A stretch of DNA of 64,000 nt from Streptomyces werraensis. GTDB taxonomy: Bacteria; Actinomycetota; Actinomycetes; Streptomycetales; Streptomycetaceae. A program made the translations under genes and the position numbers. Positions 52,563 through 61,964 of the stretch are shown in pieces (within the stretch, counting starts at the first letter, position 1; each line of letters begins with the position of its first letter). A model generated the notes under the pieces. The model ran no database searches. It was not told the origin of the DNA and saw only the letters and a program-made list of their open reading frames with translations. The stretch lies in assembly GCA_014656175.1 (NCBI GenBank), contig BNBX01000001.1, positions 966,324-1,030,323 on the forward strand, given 5' to 3'.

Positions 52563-53981
52563 TCAGCCGACCTTCTCGAACCGGTCCTCGTCGCGGTCCG
52601 CGATCGCCGGGTTGCCCTTCTTGAGCACGGTCCAGCCGATGCCCAGGGCGACGGCCCAGCCGGCCGCGACGTAGAGACAGACACGGGCGTCCGCGTCCGC
52701 CGCGATCATGCCGGTGACGCCGATCAGGAAGACCAGGGCGACCCAGCTGAACAGGGCGCCGCCGGGGGCGGGGAAGGACGAGGCGCGCAGCCGGCCGGCG
52801 TCGACGGCGCGGCGGTAGCGGATGTGGCTGACGAGGATCATCATCCAGGTCCAGATGCCGGCCGCGGTGGCGACGGAGGTGACGTAGAGGAACGCCTTCT
52901 CCGGGACGACGTAGTTCAGGACCACGCCGATGCCCATGAGGGCGACGGAGACCGTGATGCCGACGGCGGGCGTCTTGCGGGCGTTGAGCTTGCCGAAGGC
53001 CTGCGGCGCCTCGCTGTTGGAGGCCAGGTCGCGCAGCATCCGGCCGGTGGAGTACATGCCCGAGTTGCAGGACGACAGGGCCGCGGTGAGCACGACGAAG
53101 TTGACGATGCCCGCGGCGAGCGGGATGCCGATCTTGCCGAAGGCGTGCACGAAGGGGCTCTCGCCTGCGGAGAACTCGGTCCACTTGACGACGGAGAGGA
53201 TCACCAGCAGGGCGCCGACGTAGAAGACGATGATGCGCCAGGGCAGGGTGTTGATGGCCTTGGGCAGCGTCTTCTCGGGGTTCTCGGACTCGCCCGCGGT
53301 GACGCCGACGAGCTCGACGGCGAGGTAGGCGAACATGACGCCCTGGAGGGTCATCAGGCTGGAGCCGATGCCGTTGGGGAAGAAGCCGTCGTGCGACCAG
53401 AGGTTGGAGACGGTGGCGGTGTCACCGGCGTCGGAGAAGCCGAGGGTGAGCACGCCGAGTCCGATGACGATCATGCCGATGATGGCGGTGACCTTGATCA
53501 TCGAGAACCAGAACTCGACCTCGCCGAAGATCTTGACGGAGATCAGGTTCACGCCGAACAGCACGACGAGGAAGACCAGGGCGCTGACCCACTGCGGGAT
53601 CTCGGGGAACCAGAAGTGGATGTAGATGGCGGCGGCCGTCAGCTCGGCCATGCCCGTGACCACCCACATCAGCCAGTACGTCCAGCCGGTGACGAAGCCG
53701 AAGAACGGGCCGAGGAACTCGCGGGCGTACTCGGCGAAGGAGCCGGAGACGGGACGGTAGAGGAGGAGCTCTCCCAGGGCCCGCATGATGAAGAAGATGA
53801 CCACGCCCGCGAGGGCGTACATGAGGATGATGCTGGGGCCGGCCTTGGCGATGTTCGCCCCGGCGCCCATGAAGAGGCCGACGCCGATGGCGCCGCCGAT
53901 CGCGATCATCTGGACCTGGCGGCTGCCGAGTCCGCGCTCGTACCCCTCTTCAGGGGCTTCGGTGACCTTCGCAGAGGTCAT
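52563..53981 (-). CDS. Amino acid permease (AAT/APC family)
   Basis: 472 residues, 12 transmembrane segments. The N-terminal signature is RGLGSRQVQMIAIGGAIGVG, followed by GLFMGAGANIAKAGPSIILM and PVSGSFAEYAREFLGPFFGF, placing it in the AAT branch (proton symport of neutral or aromatic amino acids; relatives CycA, ProY). MTSAKVTE at 53981 has AAAGG upstream. A hairpin ends the transcript. The specific amino acid cannot be read. Confidence 0.92.
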   Translation of the reverse strand: MTSAKVTEAPEEGYERGLGSRQVQMIAIGGAIGVGLFMGAGANIAKAGPSIILMYALAGVVIFFIMRALGELLLYRPVSGSFAEYAREFLGPFFGFVTGWTYWLMWVVTGMAELTAAAIYIHFWFPEIPQWVSALVFLVVLFGVNLISVKIFGEVEFWFSMIKVTAIIGMIVIGLGVLTLGFSDAGDTATVSNLWSHDGFFPNGIGSSLMTLQGVMFAYLAVELVGVTAGESENPEKTLPKAINTLPWRIIVFYVGALLVILSVVKWTEFSAGESPFVHAFGKIGIPLAAGIVNFVVLTAALSSCNSGMYSTGRMLRDLASNSEAPQAFGKLNARKTPAVGITVSVALMGIGVVLNYVVPEKAFLYVTSVATAAGIWTWMMILVSHIRYRRAVDAGRLRASSFPAPGGALFSWVALVFLIGVTGMIAADADARVCLYVAAGWAVALGIGWTVLKKGNPAIADRDEDRFEKVG

Positions 53982-54382
53982 GTGTCGTGCGCCTTTCTCC
54001 ATGCCGACCCGGGCCGTCTCTCGGCCGCGGATCGGGTCTCGATCCCCCCGGACTGATGGAGCTGAGCGGACGCGCGGGCCCGCTCGTGCCTGGCCGGCGG
54101 TGACCGGCTCGGTGGCGCACCCGGCCGAACGTTCGGGTGGCGTTCGCCGGGCGGTCGTGAAGGTCTATCACGGCCGCCATACTGATCACAGGGGGGCGCT
54201 GTGGCGCGCCTCACAGGAAGAAGCGGACAAAAGGCACCTGAAGAGCCCATAGGTGGCGGCCATTTGACGCGATCGTTATCCGGATTTGAGCGTCCTCTGA
54301 GCGAACACGTCGACGGACTTTTCCGGACATTCAGGCCGCATGTCCGGCATGCCGCCCGGGGCGGACGGCACGCCCGGCGGAC
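53982..54382. other. 400-base intergenic region
   Basis: No gene is supported. It must hold the promoter of the amino acid permease (minus strand) and the 3' end of the DUF2017 transcript. The only clear structure is the hairpin at 54323-54347. Confidence 0.6.
54323..54347 (-). terminator. Hairpin downstream of DUF2017/clpS
   Basis: CCGGACAT and ATGTCCGG, perfect 8-bp stem with a nine-base loop, 36 bases after the DUF2017 stop. Probable terminator. Confidence 0.5.
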
Positions 54383-55048
54383 TCACGGCATGAGCGTCGA
54401 GACGAGCGTCTCCTGAAGACCGCCCAGCCACAGGTACGCCATCACCATCGGCTTGCGCGGGTCCTCGTCCGGGAGGCGGAACAGCAGGTCGCTGTCGTCC
54501 TCGTCGGTGATCTCCAGCCGGGCGCCGATCGCCAGGCGCAGATCGTTCAGCGCGCCGAGCCAGCGCAGGGACTCCTCCGGCGTCAGCTCGAGCACCGCCT
54601 CGCCCTCGCCGGCCGCCGCCCTCAGCCCGTCCAGGGAACGGATCACCGCCAGCGCGTTCTCCCGCTTGCCGGCCCGCAGGTCGTTCTCCGTGTAGCGGCG
54701 GAACTCGGCGGAGTGGGCCCGCTGCTCCTCGGCCTCCTCGGGCCGCTCGGTCCCCTCCGGGTCGACGTAGGCGTCGGGGAAGAGGCGGCGCAGCACCGGG
54801 TCGGAGGGCGGCTCGCTGGGGCCGTCGGCGAAGAGCTCCGCGAGCGGGTCGCCGCCGGACTCCTCGGCCGGGCCGGGGCCGATGATCTCCATCAGCTGCA
54901 CGGCGAGCGAGCGGATGATGGAGATCTCGACGTCGTCGAGGGCGACGGCCGCGCCGCCGCCGGGGAGCGGTTCGAAGTGTCCTGGCATAGGGGCGGTTCG
55001 CTGCTTCCGGTCCTGCGGGCGGGGTCGGGCCACGTCCGGTGCGGTCAT
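54383..55048 (-). CDS. DUF2017 domain protein
   Basis: 221 residues. The domain runs from GHFEPLPGGGAAVALDDVEI through IIRSLAVQLMEI and FRRYTENDLRAGKRENALAV to AIGARLEITDEDD, and ends ETLVSTLMP. It always seems to accompany clpS in actinobacteria; here it starts eight bases after clpS, so it is the second gene of that operon. A role with the Clp adaptor is likely but unproven. MPGHFEP at 54988 is an alternative start. Confidence 0.88.
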   Translation of the reverse strand: MTAPDVARPRPQDRKQRTAPMPGHFEPLPGGGAAVALDDVEISIIRSLAVQLMEIIGPGPAEESGGDPLAELFADGPSEPPSDPVLRRLFPDAYVDPEGTERPEEAEEQRAHSAEFRRYTENDLRAGKRENALAVIRSLDGLRAAAGEGEAVLELTPEESLRWLGALNDLRLAIGARLEITDEDDSDLLFRLPDEDPRKPMVMAYLWLGGLQETLVSTLMP

Positions 55049-55056
55049 GTCCGGCT

Positions 55057-55374
55057 TCACTTCCGGTCGTGCTGGAGGGTCGCCCACAGGCCGTAGCCGT
55101 GCATGGCCTGGACGTCGCGCTCCATCTCCTCGCGGGTGCCGCTGGAGACGACGGCCCGGCCCTTGTGGTGGACGTCGAGCATGAGCTTGGTGGCCTTGTC
55201 CTTGGAGTAGCCGAAGTACGTCTGGAAGACGTAGGTCACGTAGCTCATGAGGTTGACCGGGTCGTTGTGGACGATCGTGACCCACGGGACGTCGGGCTCG
55301 GGTACGGCGAAGACCTCCTCCGCCGACTCGGTGCGTTCGATCTCCAGGGGTGCGGGTGACGTCACACTGCCCAT
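55057..55374 (-). CDS. clpS: ATP-dependent Clp protease adaptor ClpS
   Basis: 105 residues. N-end-rule adaptor that delivers substrates to ClpC/ClpAP-type proteases. The conserved binding pocket is [20 protein letters not shown], followed by [20 protein letters not shown] and [27 protein letters not shown] at 55374. It is divergent from pncB. Confidence 0.96.
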   Translation of the reverse strand: MGSVTSPAPLEIERTESAEEVFAVPEPDVPWVTIVHNDPVNLMSYVTYVFQTYFGYSKDKATKLMLDVHHKGRAVVSSGTREEMERDVQAMHGYGLWATLQHDRK

Positions 55375-55436
55375 GCTGCCACCGGAGGGGGGTGGTCGCA
55401 CAAACCGGCCCGCTCACGACCGCCCGCGGAGTTAAA

Positions 55437-55465
55437 TCGTCAGAGTGACGAAATGGGGGTACCAT
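55437..55465 (+). promoter_or_regulatory. Palindrome overlapping the leaderless promoter of pncB
   Basis: TCGTCA, three bases, TGACGA (55437-55451) covers the expected -35 region; TACCAT (55460-55465) is the -10, seven bases before the ATG. A repressor site controlling NAD salvage is likely. Confidence 0.55.
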
Positions 55466-55472
55466 CCTCGCC

Positions 55473-56819
55473 ATGGACACAGCGGACCTTGGGTTGCCGG
55501 TGAATGTTCCGTCGACGGCGCTCTTCACCGACCAGTACGAACTGACGATGCTGCAGGCGGCGCTGAAGGCCGGCACGGCCGAGCGGCACAGCGTGTTCGA
55601 GATCTTCACCCGGCGGCTGCCGCACGGCCGCCGCTACGGCGTCGTGGCGGGCACCGGACGGGTGCTGGACGCGGTGGAGAACTTCCGCTTCGACGAGGGC
55701 GTGCTGCGCTTCCTGCGCGAGAAGGCCGTCGTCGACGAGGAGACCTCGGACTGGCTGGCCGGCTACCGCTTCTCCGGCGACATCTGGGGCTACCCGGAGG
55801 GCGAGGTCTACTTCCCCGGCTCGCCCGTCATGCGGGTGGAGGGCAGCTTCGCCGAGTGCGTGCTGCTGGAGACGGTGATCCTGTCGATCCTCAACCACGA
55901 CTCGGCCATCGCCGCCGCGGCCTCCCGGATGTCGTCCGCCGCCGGCGGCCGGCCGCTGATCGAGATGGGCGCCCGGCGCACCCACGAGCTGGCCGCCGTC
56001 GCCGCCTCCCGCGCCGCCTACATCGGCGGCTTCTCCTCCACCTCCGACCTGGCGGCCGGCTTCCGCTACAACATCCCCACCGTCGGCACCTCCGCCCACG
56101 CCTTCACCCTGCTGCACGACACCGAGCGGGACGCCTTCCGCGCCCAGGTGGACTCCCTCGGCGCCGGCACCACGCTGCTGGTGGACACCTACGACGTGGC
56201 CGAGGCGGTCCGCGCGGCCGTCGAGGTCGCCGGGCCCGAGCTGGGCGCGGTGCGCATCGACTCCGGCGACCTGCTGCTGGTGGCCCACCGGGTGCGGCAG
56301 CAGCTCGACGAGCTGGGCGCCCGCGACACGAAGATCGTCGTGACCTCGGACCTGGACGAGTACGCCATCGCCTCGCTGGCCGCGGCGCCGGTGGACGCGT
56401 ACGGGGTGGGCACGCAGCTGGTGACCGGCTCCGGGCACCCGACCGCCTCCATGGTCTACAAGCTGGTCGCGCGCGCCGAGTCCGCCGACCCCGGGGCGCC
56501 GCTGGTGCCGGTGGCGAAGAAGTCCACCGGCGGCAAGACGTCGGTCGGCGGCCGCAAGTGGGCCGCGCGGCGGCGGGACGCGGACGGCGTCGCCGAGGCC
56601 GAGGTGATCGGCACCGGCGAGGTCCCGCCCGAGCTGGCCGACCGGCAGCTGCTGGTGCCGTTGGTGCGGGGCGGCGAGGTGATCGCCCGCGAGCCGCTGG
56701 ACGTGGTCCGCGACCGGCACGCCGCCGCCCGCGCCGGTCTCCCGCTGTCCGCGACGCAGCTCTCCCGCGGGGAACCCGTCCTTCCGACGGAGTACGTGCA
56801 CGTGCCGTCGGGTAGCTAA
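55473..56819 (+). CDS. pncB: Nicotinate phosphoribosyltransferase
   Basis: 448 residues. Converts nicotinate and PRPP to nicotinate mononucleotide in NAD salvage. Family marks are FTDQYELTMLQAALKAGTAE near the start, FEIFTRRLPHGRRYGV, and the PRPP/substrate loops ARRTHELAAVAASRAAYIGG, DSGDLLLVAHRV and VTSDLDEYAI. There is no Shine-Dalgarno; the mRNA appears leaderless. The nicotinamidase gene follows, so the two make the full nicotinamide-to-NaMN route. Confidence 0.95.
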   Translation: MDTADLGLPVNVPSTALFTDQYELTMLQAALKAGTAERHSVFEIFTRRLPHGRRYGVVAGTGRVLDAVENFRFDEGVLRFLREKAVVDEETSDWLAGYRFSGDIWGYPEGEVYFPGSPVMRVEGSFAECVLLETVILSILNHDSAIAAAASRMSSAAGGRPLIEMGARRTHELAAVAASRAAYIGGFSSTSDLAAGFRYNIPTVGTSAHAFTLLHDTERDAFRAQVDSLGAGTTLLVDTYDVAEAVRAAVEVAGPELGAVRIDSGDLLLVAHRVRQQLDELGARDTKIVVTSDLDEYAIASLAAAPVDAYGVGTQLVTGSGHPTASMVYKLVARAESADPGAPLVPVAKKSTGGKTSVGGRKWAARRRDADGVAEAEVIGTGEVPPELADRQLLVPLVRGGEVIAREPLDVVRDRHAAARAGLPLSATQLSRGEPVLPTEYVHVPSGS

Positions 56820-56931
56820 AGGCAAGCCAAGGCGTGAGTCCCCGTCCGCGTCGCTCCGTCCAGGGGCCCAAGGCACGCCCGCCCGGCCCCGCCGAATCCA
56901 TCCGTCCGCCCAGAGCCGAAGGACACCGACC

Positions 56932-57519
56932 ATGCGCCGCGCACTGATCGTCGTAGACGTGCAGAACGACTTCTGCGAGGGGGGCAGCCTCGCCGTCGCC
57001 GGCGGCGCCGACGTGGCCGCCGCCGTGACCGAGCTGATCGGCCAGGCCCCGGCCGGGTACCGGCACGTGGTCGCCACCCGGGACCACCACGTGGACCCCG
57101 GCGACCACTTCTCCGACCACCCCGACTTCCAGCGGTCCTGGCCCGCCCACTGCGTCGCCGGCACCGAGGGCGTCGGCTTCCACCCGAACTTCTCGCCCGC
57201 CGTGACCTCCGGGGCGGTCGACGCCGTCTTCGACAAGGGGGCGCACGCGGCGGCCTACAGCGGCTTCGAGGGCGCCGACGAGAACGGCACACCGCTCGCC
57301 GAGTGGCTGCGGGAGCGGGGGGTCGACGAGGTGGACGTCGTGGGCATCGCCACCGACCACTGCGTACGGGCCACGGCGCTGGACGCGGTGCGGGAGGGCT
57401 TCCGCACCCAGGTGCTGCTCGATCTCACCGCGGGCGTGTCCCGGGAGACCACCGAGCGGGCGCTGGAGGAGATGCGGGAGGCCGGCGTGGAGCTGTCCGG
57501 CAAGCCGGTCGTGCGGTGA
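56932..57519 (+). CDS. pncA: Nicotinamidase (isochorismatase family)
   Basis: 195 residues. Hydrolyses nicotinamide to nicotinate, the substrate of the upstream PncB. The catalytic Asp is in IVVDVQNDFCEGGSLAV, metal ligands in DHHVDPGDHFSDH, the lysine in VFDKGAHAAAYSGFEG and the cysteine in VGIATDHCVRATALDA. ATG 56932 follows AAGGA. Full length for the family. Confidence 0.95.
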   Translation: MRRALIVVDVQNDFCEGGSLAVAGGADVAAAVTELIGQAPAGYRHVVATRDHHVDPGDHFSDHPDFQRSWPAHCVAGTEGVGFHPNFSPAVTSGAVDAVFDKGAHAAAYSGFEGADENGTPLAEWLRERGVDEVDVVGIATDHCVRATALDAVREGFRTQVLLDLTAGVSRETTERALEEMREAGVELSGKPVVR

Positions 57520-57525
57520 GCCGGA

Positions 57526-57855
57526 TCAGGCGGGGGCGGCCGGGCGGTTGATCAGCGCCCGGATCGGGTGCCACAGCTCCACCGGGAGCACTCCCCCGGC
57601 GGAGGCCGTGCGCCATATCAGGCCGTCGGGATGGTGCAGGACCGCCGTGATCTCGTCGGGCGTGGGCGGAGCGGTGTTCCCGCGCAGGTAGACGGCGCGC
57701 AGGCCCAGGTTGCGCAGCCTGGTCAGGGCGCGCGCCCGGTTCTGCGCGTGGACCAGCACGCGTACCCCGGCCGGTGTGTCGGCGGCGGGGCTGGGCAGGT
57801 TCAGCGCCACCACCACCGTGCCGTTCGGCAGCTTGCAGAAGCCTCCTGCGGCCAT
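57526..57855 (-). CDS. Conserved hypothetical protein
   Basis: 109 residues, no family recognised. It reads as a compact alpha/beta protein (VVVALNLPSPAADTPAGVRV, LTRLRNLGLRAVYLRGNTAP, PDEITAVLHHPDGLIWR) without signal or membrane parts. ATG 57855 follows AGGAGG. It is convergent with pncA and downstream of the protease gene behind a terminator, so it has its own promoter. Confidence 0.75.
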   Translation of the reverse strand: MAAGGFCKLPNGTVVVALNLPSPAADTPAGVRVLVHAQNRARALTRLRNLGLRAVYLRGNTAPPTPDEITAVLHHPDGLIWRTASAGGVLPVELWHPIRALINRPAAPA

Positions 57856-57916
57856 GCGGTCATACCCCCGTGTCAGCAGGTGTCAATAAGAGAGCCACAG
57901 GAGGCACCTAAACACG

Positions 57917-57952
57917 GATCGGCGGTGACCCGCCAGGGGGTCACCGCCGATC
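57917..57952 (-). terminator. Terminator of the M6 protease gene
   Basis: Perfect 15-bp stem (GATCGGCGGTGACCC and its complement, six-base loop) about 25 bases after the protease stop. Confidence 0.85.
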
Positions 57953-57977
57953 ATGCTCTGACCTGCTAGAACGCTAT

Positions 57978-60332
57978 TCAGCGACCCGCAGGACCCACCT
58001 CGAGCTCGATCGTGGAGCCGTCCTTGGCCTCCTTGGTGATCTTGATCTTGGTGTTGGTGTCAGTGACCTGGACGCTGCCGGTCGGGTTCGCCGGGTCCCA
58101 GTAGGTGTTGGTGCGGTCGTTGAAGACCGGCACACCCTTCGAGGACGGGATGTACGTCGCGACGTCCGCCTTGTGCAGCGTGATCGCGTCGGTGCGGAAG
58201 GTGCTGAACGGCGAGTCGTAGGCCTGGATGCGGTTGCGCATCAGGGTGCCGTCGGACCACTTCAGCGCGGTCGGGTGGGAGTCGATCGGGAGGATCAGAC
58301 CCGTGCCCGGGTGCACGCTGGTGTTGTTGTCCAGCTGGGAGGTGTCCCACTTCCAGATCAGCAGGCCGTTCTGGTAGGCGTAGTGCTCCACCCAGTCCGG
58401 ACGGCTGTTCGCGAAGCCGAAGTTGTACGGGCCGACCTTCAGCGTCTTGTCGTACGACACGTACTGCCGGTTCTCGGCGATGTAGTACTGCTCGTAGTCG
58501 TTGGTGAACGACGCGCCGATGCGGGAGAAGCCCTTCGCCGTCCAGGCCTCGTCGGCCGTCTCGGCGTTGTCCGTGAAGAGCGTGGTGCCGTCCGCCGTCA
58601 CCGTGATCGCGTCGGCCGTGAAGCCCTTCAGGGCGACACCGCCGTCGGTCTGGTAGCGGAAGCGCAGGTCGATCTTCTGGCCCGCGTAGGCGTCCAGCGG
58701 GTACACCAGCTTCTTGTGGCCGTCGACCGTGCCGTGCAGGGCCGGCTTGTCGCTGCCGTCCCGCGGGATCGGCTGACCGTCCACCGTGCCGTCCAGGGCG
58801 GTCCAGTTGGCGCCGCCGTCGGTGGACACCTCGGTGTAGAGGAAGTCGTAGTCGGACTCGATCTCGTACCAGCCGTCCAGGGACAGCTCGGCCGACGACG
58901 TGCCGGTGAGGTCGACGCTGCGGGTGAGGGTGTTCCGCAGGTCGTCACCGCTGCCGCTCCACCACTGGGTCCGGCCCTCGGCCGGAGTGACGACCTCGGT
59001 GGTGACGGCCTTCTTCGGGAGCTGGACGACCAGCGCCTGCTTGTGCTTGGTGTTGTACTCGGCGACGCCCAGCTTGTGCCAGGAGTTGACGCCGGCCTTG
59101 GCGGTGTCGTAGTTCAGCCAGCCGAGCTGCAGCTTGTCCCAGGCGGTCATGTCGCCGGGCAGGTTGCCGATCTCGTTCTTGCCGGTGCCCAGCCAGGAAC
59201 CGGAGGACATCAGCGTCCAGAAGCCTGTGGCGTTCTCGCCGCCCTGGGTGTCGTAGAGGTCCGGCAGGCCGAGGTCGTGGCCGTACTCGTGGGCGAAGAC
59301 GCCGAGTCCGCCGTTCTCGGGCTGGATGGTGTAGTCGCCGACCCAGATTCCGGTGTCGCCGATCTGCGTGCCGCCGAGCTTGTTGTTCTCGGGGCCGGTG
59401 GCGCCGGCGTCGGTGCCGAAGGCGTACCAGCGGTGCGCCCAGATCGCGTCCTCGCCCTGGGCGCCGCCGCCGGCGGACTCGTCCTCACCGGCGTGCACGA
59501 TCTGGAAGTGGTCGATGTAACCGTCGGACTCGTTGAAGTCGCCGTCACCGTCGAAGTCGTAGCGGTCCCACAGGTCGTACTGGGAGAGCTGCGCCTTGAT
59601 CTGGGCGTCGGTCCGGCCGGCGGCCTTCTGCTGCTCGACCCAGGCGGTGACGCCGTCCTGCACCGCGTACCAGGCGCAGTTGTCGGGCACACACTTGTTG
59701 GATCCGTAACGGGCCTCGTTGTAGGGCACCTTGACCCAGTCGGAGACCTCGCCGTCGACCGAGTAGCGGCCCGAGGACTGCTTCTCGTAGTACGTCTTGA
59801 CCGAGTCGACGCCCTTGCCGGACCCGAAGTACAGGTCCTCGAAGTGCTGCTGGTCGTAGTCCTCCTGCCAGGCCGTGGAGTTGTCCACCTCACGGTCCGG
59901 CTCGGCGATCTGGTTGTGCAGGGGTCCCGGGGTGCCGCCGTAGCGGCTGTCGATCTTGTCGCCGAACTCCACCAGGATGGTGAAGATCTTGTCGGTCTTC
60001 TCCCGGCCGAGCTCGACGTACTTGCTGTCGCCCTTCTTGCTCTTGAGCTGGACGACCTTGGAACCGTCACGGTTCTTGACCGACGTCTTGCCGGAGAGCA
60101 CCTGGTTGAGGGCCTCCTCGCGCTGGGCCGCCTGCGTCTTGGAGAGCGGGCCCTCGAGGTCGTGGTCGACGTGGTTGTTCGACGCCGGGTCGTGCCGGTC
60201 CACGGCGCTGGGACGGCCGGCCTGGTCGGCCGAGTCCGCCTGCGCCACGGTGAACGCAGAGCAGGTGGCGGTGGCCGCCGCAAGGGCCACGCCTATCGCG
60301 GCCGCTCTGAACGTCCAGGGTCTACTGGTCAC
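57978..60332 (-). CDS. Secreted M6 family metalloprotease (immune inhibitor A type)
   Basis: 784 residues. The start at GTG 60332 has GGAGGGG upstream and yields a classical signal peptide (AAAIGVALAAATATCSAFTV). A propeptide of about 100 residues precedes the zinc protease domain with HEYGH at 348-352 in GVFAHEYGHDLGLPDLYD and the later Met turn near WTLMSSGSWLG. Beyond it are a carbohydrate/immunoglobulin-like beta region and a VEG domain. Likely extracellular protein degradation during development. A strong operator palindrome lies 84-107 bases upstream. Confidence 0.94.
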   Translation of the reverse strand: MTSRPWTFRAAAIGVALAAATATCSAFTVAQADSADQAGRPSAVDRHDPASNNHVDHDLEGPLSKTQAAQREEALNQVLSGKTSVKNRDGSKVVQLKSKKGDSKYVELGREKTDKIFTILVEFGDKIDSRYGGTPGPLHNQIAEPDREVDNSTAWQEDYDQQHFEDLYFGSGKGVDSVKTYYEKQSSGRYSVDGEVSDWVKVPYNEARYGSNKCVPDNCAWYAVQDGVTAWVEQQKAAGRTDAQIKAQLSQYDLWDRYDFDGDGDFNESDGYIDHFQIVHAGEDESAGGGAQGEDAIWAHRWYAFGTDAGATGPENNKLGGTQIGDTGIWVGDYTIQPENGGLGVFAHEYGHDLGLPDLYDTQGGENATGFWTLMSSGSWLGTGKNEIGNLPGDMTAWDKLQLGWLNYDTAKAGVNSWHKLGVAEYNTKHKQALVVQLPKKAVTTEVVTPAEGRTQWWSGSGDDLRNTLTRSVDLTGTSSAELSLDGWYEIESDYDFLYTEVSTDGGANWTALDGTVDGQPIPRDGSDKPALHGTVDGHKKLVYPLDAYAGQKIDLRFRYQTDGGVALKGFTADAITVTADGTTLFTDNAETADEAWTAKGFSRIGASFTNDYEQYYIAENRQYVSYDKTLKVGPYNFGFANSRPDWVEHYAYQNGLLIWKWDTSQLDNNTSVHPGTGLILPIDSHPTALKWSDGTLMRNRIQAYDSPFSTFRTDAITLHKADVATYIPSSKGVPVFNDRTNTYWDPANPTGSVQVTDTNTKIKITKEAKDGSTIELEVGPAGR

Positions 60333-60722
60333 TTGAGATCCCCTCCCGCGTGCCTGCGCGCGGCCGAAGGAGGTTCCGTCTGTGGAAGGTCCCGCGCGCA
60401 CGTGATCAACGCGTGTAGTCAAGTGACGTCATTTGACTAGAGGTTCGCCAGAAAAAACAGACCTTGACTTGAACAGATCAAACGCGTTATGCGGAGCGGC
60501 GGTTCGCATTGCGGACAGTTCCCCGCGAAACCCTGGCGGGCGCGTCCGCCGGGCCCTGTGCGGTGCGCCATGAATCCGTGCGCCCCCTGTGCACCGGCCC
60601 TGTAGGTCAGGTCACGCTTACTGTCCGTTCCCCTCGGGCACGCTCGCGGTTAGAGTCGCTTGGCGGAACACCCTTGAGCCGGTGGAAAGCCAGGCCGACA
60701 GCCCCCGACTTCCGAGGACACG
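60333..60722. other. 390-base divergent intergenic region
   Basis: Between the M6 protease and a small membrane protein gene. It holds the palindrome at 60416-60439, an A/T-rich stretch around 60452 and direct repeats. No gene is supported. Confidence 0.7.
60416..60439. promoter_or_regulatory. 24-bp near-perfect palindrome upstream of the M6 protease gene
   Basis: TAGTCAA, G, TGACGTCA, T, TTGACTA: 22 of 24 positions are symmetric. Further out, ACGCGTTTGATC (near 60480) is nearly repeated as ACGCGTTGATC (near 60408) on the minus strand. A strong candidate operator for the protease promoter. Confidence 0.6.
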
Positions 60723-61013
60723 ATGGCCATGCCCCGTCCGACTGTCGCTCAGTTCGCCTACGGCTCGTGCGCCGTGATCCTGTCGACCCTCGCGTTGCTG
60801 CTGCTGTCCGGGACGAGTTCCGGCGCGGGCGTCGCGGCGGTCGCCCTCGTGGCGCTCGCCCTGGGACTCGTGGTGGCCGTGCGCGTACCGGGCCCCGCGT
60901 CCCGTCGCCCCGCAGCGGCCCGGCCCGCGACGCCGCTCCCGGTGCGGGCCACGGTGCCGTCCCCGTCCCGCGAGCAGGTCCGCGAGCCGGTCCACGAGCG
61001 CGCGGCGTCCTGA
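60723..61013 (+). CDS. Small membrane protein
   Basis: 96 residues. Two adjacent hydrophobic segments (CAVILSTLALLLLSG and GVAAVALVALALGLVVAV) and a Pro/Arg-rich cytoplasmic tail. ATG 60723 follows GAGGA. No family recognised. Divergent from the protease, convergent with the RDD gene. Confidence 0.65.
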   Translation: MAMPRPTVAQFAYGSCAVILSTLALLLLSGTSSGAGVAAVALVALALGLVVAVRVPGPASRRPAAARPATPLPVRATVPSPSREQVREPVHERAAS

Positions 61014-61082
61014 CGCTCCGCCCGTCACCCGAGGGACTCCCGCCGGCCGCCCGGCCGGGGTGTATCGCGGTGCGGCCGGGCC

Positions 61083-61850
61083 TCACCGCGTGCTGACCAC
61101 GACGGTCCTGGCCGCCTTGTCGTGCAGTCCCTGCTTGTAGGGCCGGTCGAAGTAGCTCCAGCCGCCCGAGATCGCGGTCCAGACGCAGGCGCAGCAGAAG
61201 GCGAACGGCAGCCACAGCACGGCCGCGCGGATCAGCGCGGTCTGCACGGAGGGGTTGGAGCCGTCGGCGAGGTCGGCCACCCGCATGCCCAGCCACTTCT
61301 TGCCCAGGGTGCGGCCGTAGCGGACGGCCATGAAGGTGTCGTACGCGATGTACAGGGCCGCGGCGATGACCGACTGGGCGAAGCCGTTGCCGACGTTGAC
61401 CCGGTCGCCGTCGATGTTGTACTCGCTGACCCCGACCGGCCAGGTGAGCAGCCAGACGACGACGCCGACGAGGATCATGTCGATGACGCGGGCCAGCGTG
61501 CGCCGGCCGCTGTCGGCGAGCGGAGGCATCCCGGCCGGCGGGTCGCCCGGTCCGCCGCCCCCGTAGGGACCGCCGCCCGGGCCGCCGCCGTACGGACCGC
61601 CGCTCCCGCCGTAGGGACCGCCCGCTCCCCCGCCGCCGTAGGGCCCCTGGGGGCCGCCGCCCCCGTACGGGCCGCTGCCGCCCTGACCGGGCGGGGGCGT
61701 GGAGCCGGGCGTGTCGTACGGGGAGCCCGGGCCGGGGGCGCCGGGCGGGGGCTGTTTCCTGAACGGGTCGTCGTCCGGCGGCGGCTGCTTCCGGAACGGG
61801 TCCTCGTCCGGCGGCTGCTGACCGGAGCCGGGGGGCGGTTCGGTGGTCAT
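61083..61850 (-). CDS. RDD family membrane protein with Gly/Pro-rich N-terminus
   Basis: 255 residues. The first 110 are low-complexity (DDDPFRKQPPP, then PYGGGGP-type repeats). The RDD domain starts at RRTLARVIDMILVGVVVWLL (with the Arg and Asp that name the family), followed by YGRTLGKKWLGMRV and two further helices. RDD proteins of this class may transport ions or solutes; function unknown. It is directly downstream of a second RDD gene. Confidence 0.9.
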   Translation of the reverse strand: MTTEPPPGSGQQPPDEDPFRKQPPPDDDPFRKQPPPGAPGPGSPYDTPGSTPPPGQGGSGPYGGGGPQGPYGGGGAGGPYGGSGGPYGGGPGGGPYGGGGPGDPPAGMPPLADSGRRTLARVIDMILVGVVVWLLTWPVGVSEYNIDGDRVNVGNGFAQSVIAAALYIAYDTFMAVRYGRTLGKKWLGMRVADLADGSNPSVQTALIRAAVLWLPFAFCCACVWTAISGGWSYFDRPYKQGLHDKAARTVVVSTR

Positions 61851-61964
61851 GCCCCCGATCCGATCCCGAACCCCGCGGCCCCGCATCCGGCGGGCCGCCG
61901 TCCGGAGTACCGGCGCCGCCCGCCGGGCCGATGCGGCGTCAGGCGGCGGCGCCCGGCGCGCGTG

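Noticed and set aside
61545-61700. Short tandem repeats near 61.6 kb
   Set aside because: They encode the PYGGGGP-type low-complexity N-terminus of an RDD protein and need no separate explanation.
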